64,000 nucleotides of DNA from Begonia masoniana (GCA_022432975.1 CM039511.1:17138557-17202556), one strand, 5' to 3'. Positions 22,915-35,641 are shown, counted from the stretch's first letter. Made by a program: numbers and translations. Notes: a model not told the origin generated them from the sequence alone.

Positions 22915-24830
22915 CTTTCTCCCCTCCCACGACTTTCATTCTGCAGAAAGTATTCTCTCCAAAACCCTTAGGCGATTTTGGCTCTCCTTCGAACGTTTCC
23001 TCAAGCCGACGCAGATTCTCTCATCCGACGTCTGATTCCTTCATGTTTCCTTCCTAAATCACGATTCTAGGTAAGATTCTATAGGTTTTGGATGTTAGGT
23101 TTTGCTGTTTTAGAGTTGTTAACAGTTAGGGTTTCGATTGGATTTCGTTGAAATTACTGGATTATGTTAGAAACGGTTAGGGTTACCATACTTGCGCCTC
23201 TAATGGATGTATTTATGATCGTTGGTGAAAGTTTAGTTGAATTAGTTGTTATTAATAGAGTTTTGGTTGTTGGAGGTGTTGAAAACACCATTAATGAAAG
23301 CTTAGAAAATGTTGAGCGCAAATTGTTTGACGAAATGCCCGAATGATTAGAATTAGAATTTTAAGAAATTTTCTTTAACTAGGAGTTTCGTTGGTTTTTG
23401 AAGTTTAATGGTTTAGGCTCGGTTTTAATGCCGTGTGTTATGAATTGGCTTAGGTGAACAGAGCTCACAGATAGTGCTCGGTGTGCTGAGGACCCAAGGT
23501 AAGTCTTCGTGACTTGTTTGGCCGATCTAACCTACACCATAAGAATGTATGTTGATCGAGGAATTGGAGATTTTGGATGTCTCGGGTAAATAGGATGGGT
23601 ATTTAGTTTTTGTTGAGTTATTTGTGTTGTGCTGTTTAATGTTGCCTTTAATATGGTTAATGCATCGTACATGTCCACGCATAACGTTTCTGAAATAGCA
23701 TGAAAAATGAACTTCCGCATATGTTTTCATAAAAAGGAAATTGATTAATGAAAAGGCATGAATACACAGTCACGTCGGGGAGGCGGATAATGCATGGCTG
23801 TCCTACAGGTGAAGCATGTTCTTTCCCCCCGGGTAGATGAAAAGGGCTATCCAACCGCCGGATGTGCCGTTTTTATCTACTGAGAGTGAATCCCCGGTGA
23901 CCACCTATATGAAATGAAATGAAATAAATGAAACTGACTGCCTGATTTTACGAACTGTACATGCATAATATGCATTTTCATTTACGTGGATTTCCTGAGC
24001 CTTTAGCTCATAGAATGTTTCTATGGTGTAGGTGATATTGAAACAGGTGAGGAACATTTTCCCCCACTCGATGAACGCACTGATTGAAGACGAGTACCCG
24101 TGGGAGTGTGCTGAGCAGTCGAGGCGACTTTTGACTCGTGGGAGCAAAAAGGATAAGTATTTTAGGCTGATGGGTGATTAGTTAGAAAATATTGATGCTT
24201 TGACATTTTTGGATGATTTTATGGATAAAGGTTTCTTTTGGATAGTTTTGTGAATAAATATATAGAATGTCTATTTGATGAATTAAATAGATGAGTTCAC
24301 TGTCTAATTAGTATTATGTCTTTCGGCTGGTTGTGGATATTAGCAAACTTAATTTATAAATGTGTATTTTGGTGGATTGAGGAGAGTATGAGATAGTGGG
24401 GTTTTAGTATAGTTAGTGAAGTAAGGAAGCATCACTCTGGAATTAAAGTCTAGAGAGCTTGCCGATCGATCGCCAATGAGGGTGATGGATCGATTGATGC
24501 TTTATGGGCGATTTTGCCTAAGTTTAGAAAAGTGTTCGGTTGAAGGCATCGACAAAAAGGTTGAGAAATCAACCCCTTAGAGTTTTACGCCCATAGAATT
24601 GTCAACCGAAAAACGTCATCTGATTCTGTGGACGAAAATGTCGACCGATCTCATTACAGAGGTCACGTCGACCAAATAGTAAGTGTTAAGTTGTTAAGTT
24701 TTCATTGAGAGTTTGGTTGATGACGTCGACCATTTAGTTACAAGTTTGGTCGATGGCGTCGACCATTTAAGGAAGAAGTTCGGTTGATGACGTCGACCAT
24801 TTAGTGGCTTCTGCTTTTCAAGAGCAGAAA
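22915..24830 (+). repeat. gypsy LTR B, right part
   Basis: The text is laid out like the other long LTRs. A CT-rich leader with CTAGGTAAG comes first, then GGTAAGT at 23498-23504, then a GTGTAGGTGA box at 24026-24035, then a palindrome-rich zone. That zone has GCCGATCGATCG near 24463 and a roughly threefold repeat around GACGTCGACCATTTA (24720-24803). The left part is separated by the LARD-like element. The right end is not marked by a clean CA or target copy and is taken where G1 RT text begins to be readable. Confidence 0.6.
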
Positions 24831-24904
24831 TTTGAATGGATAGAGATTTTGACATATTAACTAAATATTTGACAGTTTTAGCCAAAAGAGCAGAATCTGT
24901 CGTC

Positions 24905-26241
24905 TTTTTTGGGGTAAGAGGAGTTGGAACTGCACAAGAGCTTAAACTCTCACGAATAAATTCTTTATTTAAAAATTCGCTTACTTGTCGCTGGAGTTCA
25001 ACATGCTCAATGAGGTTAATTCTGTAGTAAGGTAAGTTTGGAAGTGATGCTCCATGAATGAATTCAATTTCTTGTTGAATATCTCGTAATGTGGGTAATT
25101 GGTCAAGAAGGTCTTCAGAAAAGACGTTCTTAAATTCATCAATGATTGATTGGGCTTCCGCAGAGGTTATGAATGGAGGATTTGACAAACTCTCTACTAC
25201 CAACACAACAAAGACAACAGAATCGCTTTTAAGTAAATGCTAAAACTTCGTAGGAGTAATAACATTTAATCCTTTATGTTCAACAATTTTCTTTGTTTGA
25301 GAGGTCTCCAATGATTTTGGGTTTGGGGGCAGAGGATTAAGGTGAATTTTCTTTCCCTATAATACAAAGGAATAAGAATTTGATCGACCTTGGATAGTGA
25401 CATCCAAATCAAACAACCAAGGACGATGGAGGATGATATGGCTGACATCCATAGAAATGACATCGCACCAGACATTGTATTCAAGGAACTGAATGGGTAC
25501 CAAACAACTCTCTTTCACAGATATGGAGGAAGTGCCAATCCAAGACATTGTAAGGTTGAGGATGAAGAACTGGTTTCAACCCAAGACGAGATACAATAGT
25601 TATAGATACTGCATTAATACAACTACTACTATCCACAATGATTTTGCAACATTTGTTACTGATTTTGATATATGTGTGAAAAATAGAATGATGATGCCAA
25701 TCTTCAATGTCTTTGAGTTGGTGTATATCTCACAACGCTCAGTCAAGGTAAATTAGAGAGGGTAGGCAGAGAAAAGGATTGGATACAACCTAAAAAGTTA
25801 TCGTTATTCAAATCTTCAAACTCTTCAGGGTTAGGTTGATAGACTTGTTGTTCTTCACTTGTCTCCCCTAATTTCTTTTTCACACTCTTGTAAGACTAGG
25901 TTTTGACTAGGACAATTAGAGGCAATGTGACCAAAACCTTACAATTAAAACATTGTAAACACGAAGAACTTCGCGAATTGTCTGCACCTTTTCCTTTATG
26001 TTCTCTAACAAAAGATGTATTAGACGGAGGAGGTCATAGGAGAGACTTAGGAGTAATAGGAGTCAGGACTCAATGAGGCCTATTGTCACCTCGTTTGCCA
26101 TATGACATTTTCATAACTAGCTCATACTCTCGAATTCAAGAATATGCATGATCTAGGGTGTTGACACCTCAAAAGATAAGCTGGCGTCTAAGAACATCTC
26201 TTAAATCCTATCGAAATCTACTCAAAGTCATGACCTTATCT
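24905..26241 (-). pseudogene. G1 gypsy gag end, protease and RT start
   Basis: Reading down the minus strand, gag text (VMTLSRFR, NTLDHAYS) is followed by a broken zinc knuckle (CFNC) near 25950. The protease tail comes next (WCDVISMDV, RPWLFDLDVTIQGR near 25400-25520). The RT N-terminus ends the piece (FKNVFSEDLLDQLP, SCAVPTPLTPKK). The text is lost just after TPKK, a few codons before the motif that reappears at 10292. Stops and shifts are frequent. The order and strand agree with one element that continues at 8830-10292. Confidence 0.8.
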
Positions 26242-26246
26242 TCAAC

Positions 26247-28233
26247 TATCGGGACCCGACCCGACAAGTCCCGACGATTAGGATTCCCGAGGTGGGAAAC
26301 GATAATAAATTCAGAGTTTTCAATTTTCATGGATACGTTTGTATTTTTATCTAAACGCATCCTCCTTGTACTTGACATCTTAAAATAAGATATTTCCAAA
26401 CAATATACATATTCCAGATCATCTTTCTAAATATGTATGCATTAAACATTTCTATATGTACATCATTATCAGAGTTTTCTAACGAAAGCTATACAAAATA
26501 AATAAGTCACACACGTGACCGTTCAAAAAGAGTTTATAAGATTTCTAAACTGCCTATCCCTGGTCCCAATACAAAAGAAAACCATCTACCTTAATGGTTT
26601 CACCTATGCCTCTTCTAGTCCTTTAAGTTGCCTTTGCTTTACCGTCTCGGTGAACGATCTCGTTATTTGAAAAATATAAATATCTACAGAATGAGCTTTA
26701 CGTCCAGTAAATAAGTTTAAGAACTAGAGTAGCTAACTCAGACTCTATTACACTATCTAGGACCACACTCTATCTTCCACCTATTATTGATTATTTTTAA
26801 AATCAATTTAAATTAATTTTTTTTATTTAAAATTCATGTCATTTATATAAAAATGCATGCATGTTCGTATTCGAACCATTTAAAAATCCATGTCATTAAC
26901 CACAGTTTAAAACCATCCTCAACAAATAGATAAATCCCATGCAATTTAAATTAAAATTTCATGATTTAAAGTCATCTTTTCACAAAACATTCAATGCAAT
27001 ATTTTAACATTCAAATTGATATGTCAAAAATGTGATCCACTCTAATTGACTCATATGACCATCACACATCCCTGCAAGTTTCTAGGCTTTCATTGGTAAG
27101 GCTGTAGGACCATACACATTGTTTCCCCCCGAGGTTTAGGGATTTTCAACTCAATGAGACACATAGTTAATATCTCAATCATTTTCATAGTCATACTTAT
27201 CGCACACGAAGAGATAAGTCGAGTCCAATAGGTTTTTATGTTACCACGACTTCCAACTTTCTCCTTTCTAAATACATGCTTTAAAACTATTATAAAGCCG
27301 TGTCATGTACGTTTAAAACAACGCACTCACCCATGCAATTGATATTAAAGTCAATACATAAAATTTCAATGTAAACCTTAGTTTTGAAATTATTTGTTTT
27401 AAACAATTAAATAAAAAAATTAGAATTAAACAATCTTCATAATTCAACGTTCAATTTTCATAAAAATAATATCCGTTTATCACTTCAATCTATCCAATCA
27501 TAAACAAATTACCAAATATCTAAACTTATCCAGAATTCAAGCAGAAATGAAATCTATCTCCACCAAGTAATGTATTAAAGCATAAATTAATTAATCTAAC
27601 CGATATATTTACTTACCAATACGCCGGTTCCTTCACTTTAACAAAAAATCTCATCTGAATCTATCGATTTTTCCACTAAAATGATCCTCTCAACGAGCTG
27701 AACAACTTTCTCTAAAGAAAAAATTGCCGAATCCCCACTTTTCCCTTCATTTTCTTCTCTTTTCTCCTTCACTTTTTCTTTTTCTTTTCTTTTTTCGTTC
27801 TCTTTTCTTCTCTCTCTCTGGATTTTCTTTCCTCTTCCACGCAAGTGGCTGAAGATCATCCACTTAATCATTTTTAAAAAGGTTTTCCAAGGGTAATTAC
27901 CCTTTTGCCACGCTTATCCAATGAAAATTACCATTTTACCCTCCACTTCAAGGTTTATTACTAAACTACCATACTTAATTAACTTTTAATTATACTTAGT
28001 TTAAACTAACTCAATTAGATTAGTTCTCAGCTAATCTATCTTAATTAATCATAATTATTAAATTAAAAATCATATATTAATATACATTTTTTTTAACTTT
28101 CAAATTGTCAAATTTTTGCCTCTTGATGCACCATTTCTTCCATGCCACTTTTACAACTCCTATATATCAATCATAGAAATAAATATTCTCAAATACATCA
28201 TTGACATAAGTATTTAGAGTTGAAACCATTACA
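26247..28233 (-). repeat. solo gypsy LTR C
   Basis: This 1,987-bp unit starts TATCGGGACCC and ends CCATTACA. It is flanked by exact TCAAC copies (26242-26246 and 28234-28238). The expected TG start has become TA. No internal region is present. It lies in the G1 gag: the codons on both sides join in one frame when the unit and one target copy are removed. A CTTTT-rich block (27720-27830) corresponds to the leader region. Confidence 0.85.
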
Positions 28234-28238
28234 TCAAC

Positions 28239-28297
28239 AACTTGACTTCTCATTCAAAAATCATCGAATTGGTTAACATACTCAGTGACTAGTCAGT
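28239..28297 (-). pseudogene. G1 gag fragment right of solo LTR C
   Basis: On the minus strand the short text SVTEYVNQFDDF (28257-28292) is a typical gypsy gag motif that precedes the part at 26160-26241. It is cut on the right by the copia element starting at about 28298. Confidence 0.65.
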
Positions 28298-29702
28298 TGC
28301 CCTGTACTAGACAATCTGCTTAGACAGAATTACCTTTCCAAGTAAGTTCCTAGAAAAGGCTGGATGGGTCACAAACAGTCCAACTTAAAATCGAGGGTGA
28401 GGTGAGAGTCAATTTATAGAAATTTAACGGTCGAAAAACGGGATTTAACGGAGTTTCGAAGGGGCCGAATTTACGGGAGGGCAAAATGGTAAATGTTATT
28501 TTATTTAATGTTTTAATAGAAAATAAGTTTTAATTTAAAAAAAATAATAATAAATAAAACAACAGAATGGCTTCGAAGAAGTCATTCTGTCGTTCGAGAA
28601 CCCGGGAGCAGAACAGAGAGGGGAGAGCCCGAGCGACGTCCCTCTGACGACGACCACTGTGATTTCTGATGTTCTCCGGCCAGACGACAGCGGCGAGCGG
28701 ATTTCGGTTGTCTCCGCGCATGAACCGACAGGTATGACTCGGTTTCTGCCATGTTCTGGTTCTGTTCGAGGCCGTGAGTGACGAGCCAGATTTGGTTCCG
28801 ATCACCGGTCAATTTTGGGTGTTCTCGGTATGGGTTTGCCAACCCTTGGACCAGCAATGGTCGCCGAGCTGTAAGGAGCTCAATTTGAGCGAAAAATAGA
28901 GAACTCCCAATATGTGTTCTTCGGTTTTTCCTGTGTGAAGCCTTAGGGTTTTGTTAGATTATGCTAATTGGGTGTTAGGGTGGCTGATTGGTGAAGAAAT
29001 TTGTGAAAAATCGGATTGAAGTTTAAATTCTGGACTTTTAGTGTAAAACCGGTTCTGTTTTTGGTGCATTTCACTTAGCTACGATTTGTCGTTTTAAAAT
29101 TCCTTTTAGTATGTTAAAATAGGTTGTATGAGGAGCGTTTAGCCGCTAAAATCGAGTCATTTGGATAAGCGTAGCAAAAGTTACGCAAATTCAAAGTTTA
29201 GGTGAAAATCAGGTTTCTGAGTGGGGAACTATCAAATTGTTGTTGTGTCAAGCTTAAGTTAATCTGAATGGGGTTAGTTGGCAATGAAATTAGTGAAATT
29301 GGATTGAAAGTTAAATTTTGGACGTTTTAGTTTAATAGACCGATTCTTTTTTTTTGGGTGTTGGACTGGTTACGGTCATTCGTTTTAAATTCACTTTTGG
29401 CAGGTTAAACTAGGTCACTAGAGGAGCACATGGCCGCTGGAATCGTTCGATTTCGTTAGCCGACGTAAAAGTTACGCACGTCTGAGGTTTTGGGTCGGTT
29501 TTTACTGAACCCAAATTAGTGGCCCGTTTAGTTAGGATTTAGTTGTGTTATGCTAGAAATAGTAGTTTGAGAGTAAATTGGTGAATATAAACTTGATTTT
29601 AATGAAGTTTGAATATTTGTCGTAGGTCGAGCCGTAGGTGGACAGAGAACCGAGCATCCTCAGCGAGCTAAGACGCCAGGTAAGTAGTAGTGTGGGTTTC
29701 CG

Positions 29703-30063
29703 TGATGGCCCAGGTTAGAGTGATAGTTAATTTCCTCCTGGCGAGCTATTGTGATGTCTGTTTGGGCCCAAGGTTGAGTGGTTGAGCCCCTCCTGGTGTG
29801 CTCTTGTGTGGGTGTCTGTAATGGCCCAGGTTAGGGTGATAGTTGATTCCTTCCTTGCGAGCTATTGTGATATCTGCTTGGGCCCAGGGTTGAGTGGTTG
29901 AGTCCCTCCTGGTGTGCTCTTGTGCAGGTGTTCGTGATGGCCCAGGTTAGGGTGATAGTTGATTCCTTCCTGGCGAGCTATTGTGATGTCTGCTTGGGCC
30001 CAGGGTTGAATGGTTGAGTCCCTCCTGGTGTGCTCTTGTGCGTGCGATGGCCCAGGGTTAAGC
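29703..30063 (+). repeat. 116-bp tandem array in LTR E
   Basis: The motif ATGGCCCAGG recurs at 29705, 29821, 29937 and 30047, giving periods of 116, 116 and 110. There are three full units and a partial one. Each unit holds two half-similar parts (GGCCCAGG and GGGCCCA.GG), so it may itself come from an older doubling. Confidence 0.9.
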
Positions 30064-30080
30064 GGTTGTTGATTCTCTCT

Positions 30081-30612
30081 TGTGCAGGTTGTGGGTCAGT
30101 TGCACGTATGTTGGGAGTCTTGTGCAGGTTGTGGGGCAGTTGTACATATGTCAGGAGTCTTGTACAGGTTGTGGGTGCAGTTGTACATATGTCAGGAGTC
30201 TTGTACAGGTTGTGGGTCAGTTGTACGTATGTCGGGAGTCTTTTGCAGGTGGTGGGTCAGTTGTACGTATGTCGGGAGTCTTGTGTAGGTTGTGGGTCAG
30301 TTGTACGTATGTCGGGAGTCTTGTGCAAGTTGTGGGTCAGTTGTACATATGTCGGGAGTCTTGTGCAGGTTGTGGGTCAGTTGCACGTATGTTGGGAGTC
30401 TTGTGCAGGTTGTGGGTCAGTTGCACGTATGTTGGGAGTCTTGTGCTGGTTGTGGGTCAGTTGCACGTATGTTGGGAGTCTTGTACAGGTTGTGGGGCAC
30501 TTGTACGTATGTTGGGAGTCTTGTGTAGGTTGTGGGTCAGTTGTACATATGTCGGGAGTCTTGTGCAGGTTGTGGGTCAGTTGTACGTATGTTGGGAGTC
30601 TTGTGCAGGATG
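30081..30612 (+). repeat. 40-bp tandem array in LTR E
   Basis: About 13 units of 40 bp (one of 41) are built on TGTGCAGGTTGTGGGTCAG and TTGTACGTATGT.GGGAGTC. Units differ by one to four bases, so the array is young or homogenised. As 40 is not a multiple of three, each unit is read in a new frame, which explains three overlapping open frames with the same rotating peptides. Confidence 0.95.
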
Positions 30613-30990
30613 TGGCTCCGCGAATCCCGGGTTGGACTCGAGCCGGAGGTGACGTGTTCTGCGAATCCCGGGTAGGACTCAGGCCGGAGGTGACGTGCTC
30701 TGCGAATCCCGAGTAGGACTCGGGCCGGAGGTGACATGGACTCTGCGAATCCTGGGTTGGACTCAGGCCGGAGGGACGTGCTCCGCGAATCCCGGGTTAG
30801 ACTCGGGCCGGAGGCGACGTGGCTCCGCGAATCCCGGGTTAGACTCGGGCCGGAGGCGACGTGGCTCCGTGAATCTCGGGTTGGACTCGGGCTGGAGGTG
30901 ACGTGGGTCCGCGAATCCCAGGTTAGACTCGGGTCGGAGGTGACATGGCTCCGCGAATCCCGGGTTGGACTCGGACCGGAGGTGACGTGC
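30613..30990 (+). repeat. 41-43-bp tandem array in LTR E
   Basis: Nine units start with CGAATCCCGGGTT at 30621, 30662, 30703, 30746, 30786, 30828, 30870, 30912 and 30954. Unit lengths are 40 to 43. The block is GC-rich and dense in CpG and CCGG. The shared outer words with the 40-bp array are few, so it arose separately. Confidence 0.95.
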
Positions 30991-31817
30991 ATGTGTTAGG
31001 ATTGCATAACTGATTTTCATGCTTCATATTTATTTTCAGCACTCTACTTACTAAGGTTTGAGCTTACCGCGTGTTCTGTGGTGTAGGTGCCGTAGAGGAG
31101 GAGGGTGAGTACCGAGAGTCTGACCAGTAGATAGATGGCAGTTCGTGGCGTGCAACTAGGGCCCCGACTGATGGCAGTGTTAGGGCGACTCGACCCAGGA
31201 GGAGCTGTGGCTCGGTATTGATGGGGAGTAGGGCTTCTCTTTGTTTTTATTTTGTGGGGGTATTATGTAGTGGTTGTATATAGTCATAGTTAAGGGTGAT
31301 GAGTCACCCTATACTGTGAATTTTCTTCATTTTGGGTTGATAGTACAATCTTTCTACTGATGATGATTGTCTAGAGATTTCGTATGTTGGTTAGATGGTT
31401 AGAAATATTCTGGATCTGGTTGAGGATTTGATTCGTTTGCAGGTACCTAGCATTTTGGGGGCGCCATTTTCAGACGTTACTCTGTCGAAATTTTCGGGGA
31501 GGACGCCGCGGTGCTTAACGGTTAGGATTAAGAGAAATTAGTGAGTTTAGGCAGCTAGGTAAGACATAAGAGAGCTTCAGGAGGTTAGTTTTAATTTTGT
31601 TGCGTGAGTTTTATTGGAAGTTTAAGCGAATGGGATTAGGAGAACTTGGTGAGTTAATGAAACCAGGTATGGCATGAGTGAAGTCTTCATGAGACTTATC
31701 TTTAAATTCCTTGCGTTAGTAGTTACGTGGATGAGATAGTAATCAAAGGGAGTCTCGTTTAGCTCGGAGTAGTCCCTATGCGCACCGGGAACCCAGGTGG
31801 GTTTTCGGGGCGTTACA

Positions 31818-32189
31818 TATTCACTAAGAGAAATCATCACTCTTAGAACTCTCAACGTGTACAAGAGCACCACACTTATTTTTTTCTCACTCTTTCTTTT
31901 TTCTCCCTCCAAACATCCTCACTATTTTTCTCCATCTTCAGAGAAGATTTTCTTCTCCTCCTCTTAGAAGAGACTCTTCTGATTTTCTCTCTCAGATACT
32001 CTGAAGTGTTTTTCAAAACTTCTATTTATAGAGGTTTTGAGTGACACATTCCTTAAAATAAGGAATGTGTCTGCTAGGAGATTGTAGGCGCCGAAAGTTG
32101 AAAATGAAGAAAGAAGGAGCTACTTCTTTCTTTATTTCCAACCTTTTATTAAATAGATGGGTCCTTCATCATAATGGAGGGACCCCACA
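31818..32189 (-). repeat. copia 3' LTR, inner piece
   Basis: The text matches 36205-36349 plus 38376-38550 of the 5' LTR copy and ends ACCCCACA at 32189. It is followed by the purine tract (minus strand GGGAGGGAGAGTT). The left continuation is gypsy LTR E. Confidence 0.8.
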
Positions 32190-33420
32190 AACTCTCCCTC
32201 CCGACTTATGATGAGGATTCTCCAGTCCTGCTGAGCCTCTACAGAATTCGTGTTTATTTTTTTGCAAGATCTTTGTCATCATGTCAGAGCCATTATTGTC
32301 CGTATGGATTTTCTCAAGATATACTTGCTTGGTGTCCAACACATCTCGTATCCAATGATACTTAATATCTATGTGCTTTGAATTTGAATGAAAGCTCGGA
32401 TTTTTGCTCAAATGAATAGCACTTTGATTGTCGCAATACAAGATATACTTATCTTGTTTATGACCCATTTCTGTCAGAAATTTTTGCATCCACAAAATTC
32501 CTTTACAGGCTGCTGTAACCGCAATAAACTCAGCTTCTGTCGTAGACAATTCAACTGAACCTTGCCTCTTAGATTACCATGACAAAGCTCCCCCTCCAAA
32601 TGTAACAAAATACTCTGATGTTGATCTTCTGGAATCAATGTCTCTAGCCATGTCTGCATCAGTATAGCCTACAAACGAAGGCTTCTCACTTCCAAAAGAC
32701 AAACTTAATTTAGAAGTACCTTTAAGATACCTAAGAATCCACTTTACTGCATTTCAATACTCTATGCCCGGATTTAATAGAAATTGACTGACTACTCCAA
32801 CATAATGTGAAATATCAAGTCTCGTATAAACCATGGCATACATCAAGCTGCCAACTGCTGAGGCATACGGAACTCTTTGCATTTATACTTTTCTTTCTTT
32901 TGTGGAAGGACTTTGTTTGGAAGTAAGTTTAAATGTTTAGCAAGAGGAGCACTAACTGGCTTCGCCTTATCCATATAGAATCGACTGAGAACTTTCTGGA
33001 TATATTTCTTCTAAGATAGCCATAATTTTTTATTTTTTCTATCACGAGTGATTCTCATACCAAGTATCTGTTTCGCCGGTTTTAAGTCTTTCATGGCAAA
33101 AGACTTGTTAAATTCATTCTTTAACTTAACAATATTTTCTCTGTCTAGGGCCCACAATCAACATGTCGTCAACATAGAGTAGGAGGATTATAAATGTACC
33201 ATTCGTGAACATTTTCACTAACACACAATGGTATGAGGAAGTTTTCTCGTACCCTTGATTTCCCATGAAGAAATCAAACTTATTGTACCATTGTCTTGGG
33301 ACATGCTTTAATCCATACAGACTATTCTTCAATTTACACATCATATGTTCATTTCCCTTGACAATATTCCATGTAAATCTCCTCTTCTAATTCACCATGC
33401 AAGAAGGCGGTCTTCACATC
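32190..33420 (-). pseudogene. copia RNase H and reverse transcriptase, broken
   Basis: On the minus strand RNase H is readable at 32169-32549 (STTEAEFIAVTAACKGILW, YCDNQSAIHLSKNPSFH). The RT C-terminal part follows toward higher coordinates. The RT core at 33126-33344 has LKNSLYGLKHVPRQWYNKF and the catalytic YVDDMLIVG. Stops and shifts separate the pieces (for example at 32574 and between 32880 and 33130). The frame reads SIRE/Tnt1-like. Confidence 0.85.
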
Positions 33421-33879
33421 GAGTTGCTCGATCTCTAAATTAAGACTTGAGGCTAATCTAAGTACTACTCGAATGTATGACATTTTCACAACAGGTGAAA
33501 AAATTTCTTCAAAGTCAACCCCCTTCTTCTAGCCAAAACCATTCAAGACCAGTCGTGCCTTATACTTTGGTTGCGAATTTTCGTCTTTGAGTCTATATAC
33601 TCATTTGCTCTCGAGTGTCTTTCTCCCTTTTGGAAGCTGAACGAACTCATAAGTATGATTCTCATGCAATGATCTCATCTCATCTTGCATCGCATCCAAC
33701 CAGTTCTTCTTTTGTTGATGCTTCATAGCTTCTTATAGTACTCAGGTTCATCGCCATCAATTATCATCATATACTCGTTTACAGAGTACTTTCTTTATGG
33801 TCGACGATCTCTAGTTGACCTTCTTAACTCTGGTTCTGCAACTGGTTCAGGAGAAATCTCTGTTTCTCCATGGTCAAGG

Positions 33880-34500
33880 TCAACAGTTGCTTGATCATTG
33901 ATTTAGCTAGCATATCCCTCGTCAAAAGTTGATTTCACTTGATCAACTTTTACTAGATGTTCATCAGTGATCTCCATTTCTTTCTTCTTGTCTTTAATGG
34001 TATGATCTTCAAAGAAGACAACATCTTGGCTTCTGATAATCTTCTTGTCAACCGAATCCCAAAACCTATATCCGAATGCATCATTCCGTATCTGAGAAAT
34101 ATGCATTCCTTAGCTTTGCTGTCTAGCTTGGACCTCTAATCTTTAGAAATATGAACGAATGCTCTGCATCCAAACATTTTTAGATGTTTATAAGAGACGT
34201 CTTTTCCTGTCCATAGTCTGATTGACACTTCTCCACTCGAAGGTGTTGATGGAGACAAGTTGATGATATTTACTGCAATATTCATTGCTTCTCCCCAAAA
34301 TGTTTTGGGAAGTTTAGAATGTGATAGCATGCACCTTATCTTCTCTACGATAGTTCTCTTCATTCTTTCAGCAATTCTATTTTGTTGAGGAGTCTTTGGA
34401 ACAGATCTTTCATGCCTGATCCCGTGCATTTTGCAGTATTCGTCGAATGATCTCATATATTCACCACCATTGTCAGTGTGAATGCATTTTAACTTCTTTC
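33880..34500 (-). pseudogene. copia integrase
   Basis: The best frame is 34136-34456, with EYCKMHGIRHERSVPKTPQQ, the catalytic Glu region (QNRIAERMKRTIVEKIRCML) and KTFWGEAMNIAVNIINLSPS. The tail at 33903-34106 carries the linker (DKKIIRSQDVVFFEDHT). The N-terminal part of integrase is shortened by deletion and stops upstream of 34500. Confidence 0.85.
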
Positions 34501-34639
34501 CAGTTTCTCGCTCTGTGAAAGCATGAAACTATTTGAAAACGTTAAATACCTGCCTTGAGGGCATAAGCCCTAAACTTTCATTGAGTGATCATCAATAAAT
34601 ATGACTATGTATTGAGCACCTCCTAACGTTTTTGTTGAC

Positions 34640-35641
34640 ATGAGCACCAATTGATATTATATTTAGTCTAATATCTGGAACATATCTAACATCTTTAAGC
34701 ACCAATTCACTTCTTGTGTTGGTCTGGATACAAATGTAACATTTTCCAATTATTCTGAAAACGCGCCTATTTCCTATTTTGACAATACCAAAATCACCAC
34801 TGGTGTAAGATTAAAAATATTCTACTTTTGAAGTAACATGATAAGATACTCCAGAATCACATACCCAAGATGATTCATTCATAGTGAGGTTGACAGCATC
34901 TTCACATATAATAATATCTTCACCCTTAGAGACAACTACAGTGGTACTCTTCATTTATCCTTTGGTACCTTCTGTGTCTTATTCTTTCTTCAATTTCCAA
35001 CAATCCTTTTTCATGTGGTCCATCTTGCCATAATGATATCCCTTGATGCCATTTTTGCTTTTCGACTTTGATCTTCCTAATGTGTTGGCTCCAGAGGGCC
35101 CATGTTCTATTGATCTCCCTCTCGTTATTGATAAAGCTTATGCAGAAGCATACTCCTTATTCTTCCGCCTAATTTCTTTGTCAAGAACCGTAATTACAAT
35201 ATCATTGAACATCAATGTTGTTTTTGCAATATCGTTGAGCAAGTTTACAATGAGATGATAATATGAACCTAGCAAACTTTGAAGTAAAAGTTTAGCCCTT
35301 TCATTTTCGTCGATTTTGTCCTCCATTGCTATAAGTTTAAAAAATAATGTATTGATGTGGTCTGTCACTGTTGTAAATTCTGAAATTCAAAGGGTATATA
35401 ATTTTCTTTTCAAGAAAATTTTATTATACCACAACTTCTTCTCGTATAATTTTGTCAACGTATCCCATATCTATTTGCTGTTACCATTTCCGAGATACTT
35501 GACAAAACTTCATCTGCTAGAGTAAGATGAAAAATGGACCATTGGATCCTCATCAGCTTTGTTCAATTTCTCGTCTTCAACGTTTGTTGGCCTATCGCCG
35601 ATGGCCATAGCACAACAATCTCTCCGAAACAGCGAATTCAT
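34640..35641 (-). pseudogene. copia gag, zinc knuckle and protease
   Basis: The gag starts at ATG 35641 (minus, MNSLFRRDCCAMAIGD). It continues in the frame 35138-35368 (HINTLFFKLIAMEDKIDENE). A knuckle follows in which the first Cys is changed (YHYGKMDHMKKDC near 35010-35050). The protease comes next with CDSGVSYHVTS near 34840-34870. Several stops break it. Confidence 0.8.

Larger units (their letters stand above)
28398..31817 (+). repeat. gypsy LTR E, 3.4 kb, 5'-truncated, with three tandem arrays
   Basis: It ends GGGGCGTTACA at 31817, the same end as solo LTR F. The left edge lacks a TG start and lies where copia LTR text stops, so the beginning is missing. Inside, a donor AGGTAAGT (29678-29685) is followed by three different tandem arrays (29703-30063, 30081-30612, 30613-30990) and then the box GTGGTGTAGGTG (31078-31089). 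No internal region follows. Overlapping open frames on both strands of the arrays are by-products of the repeats. Confidence 0.8.

Noticed and set aside
30081..30612. A regular 40-bp array that superficially resembles a CRISPR array
   Set aside because: There are no distinct spacers, the whole unit repeats, and the context is a plant retroelement.
30030..30992. Long open frames on both strands of LTR E (up to 228 codons)
   Set aside because: They are explained by tandem arrays without stops; frames overlap in all registers and no domain is present.
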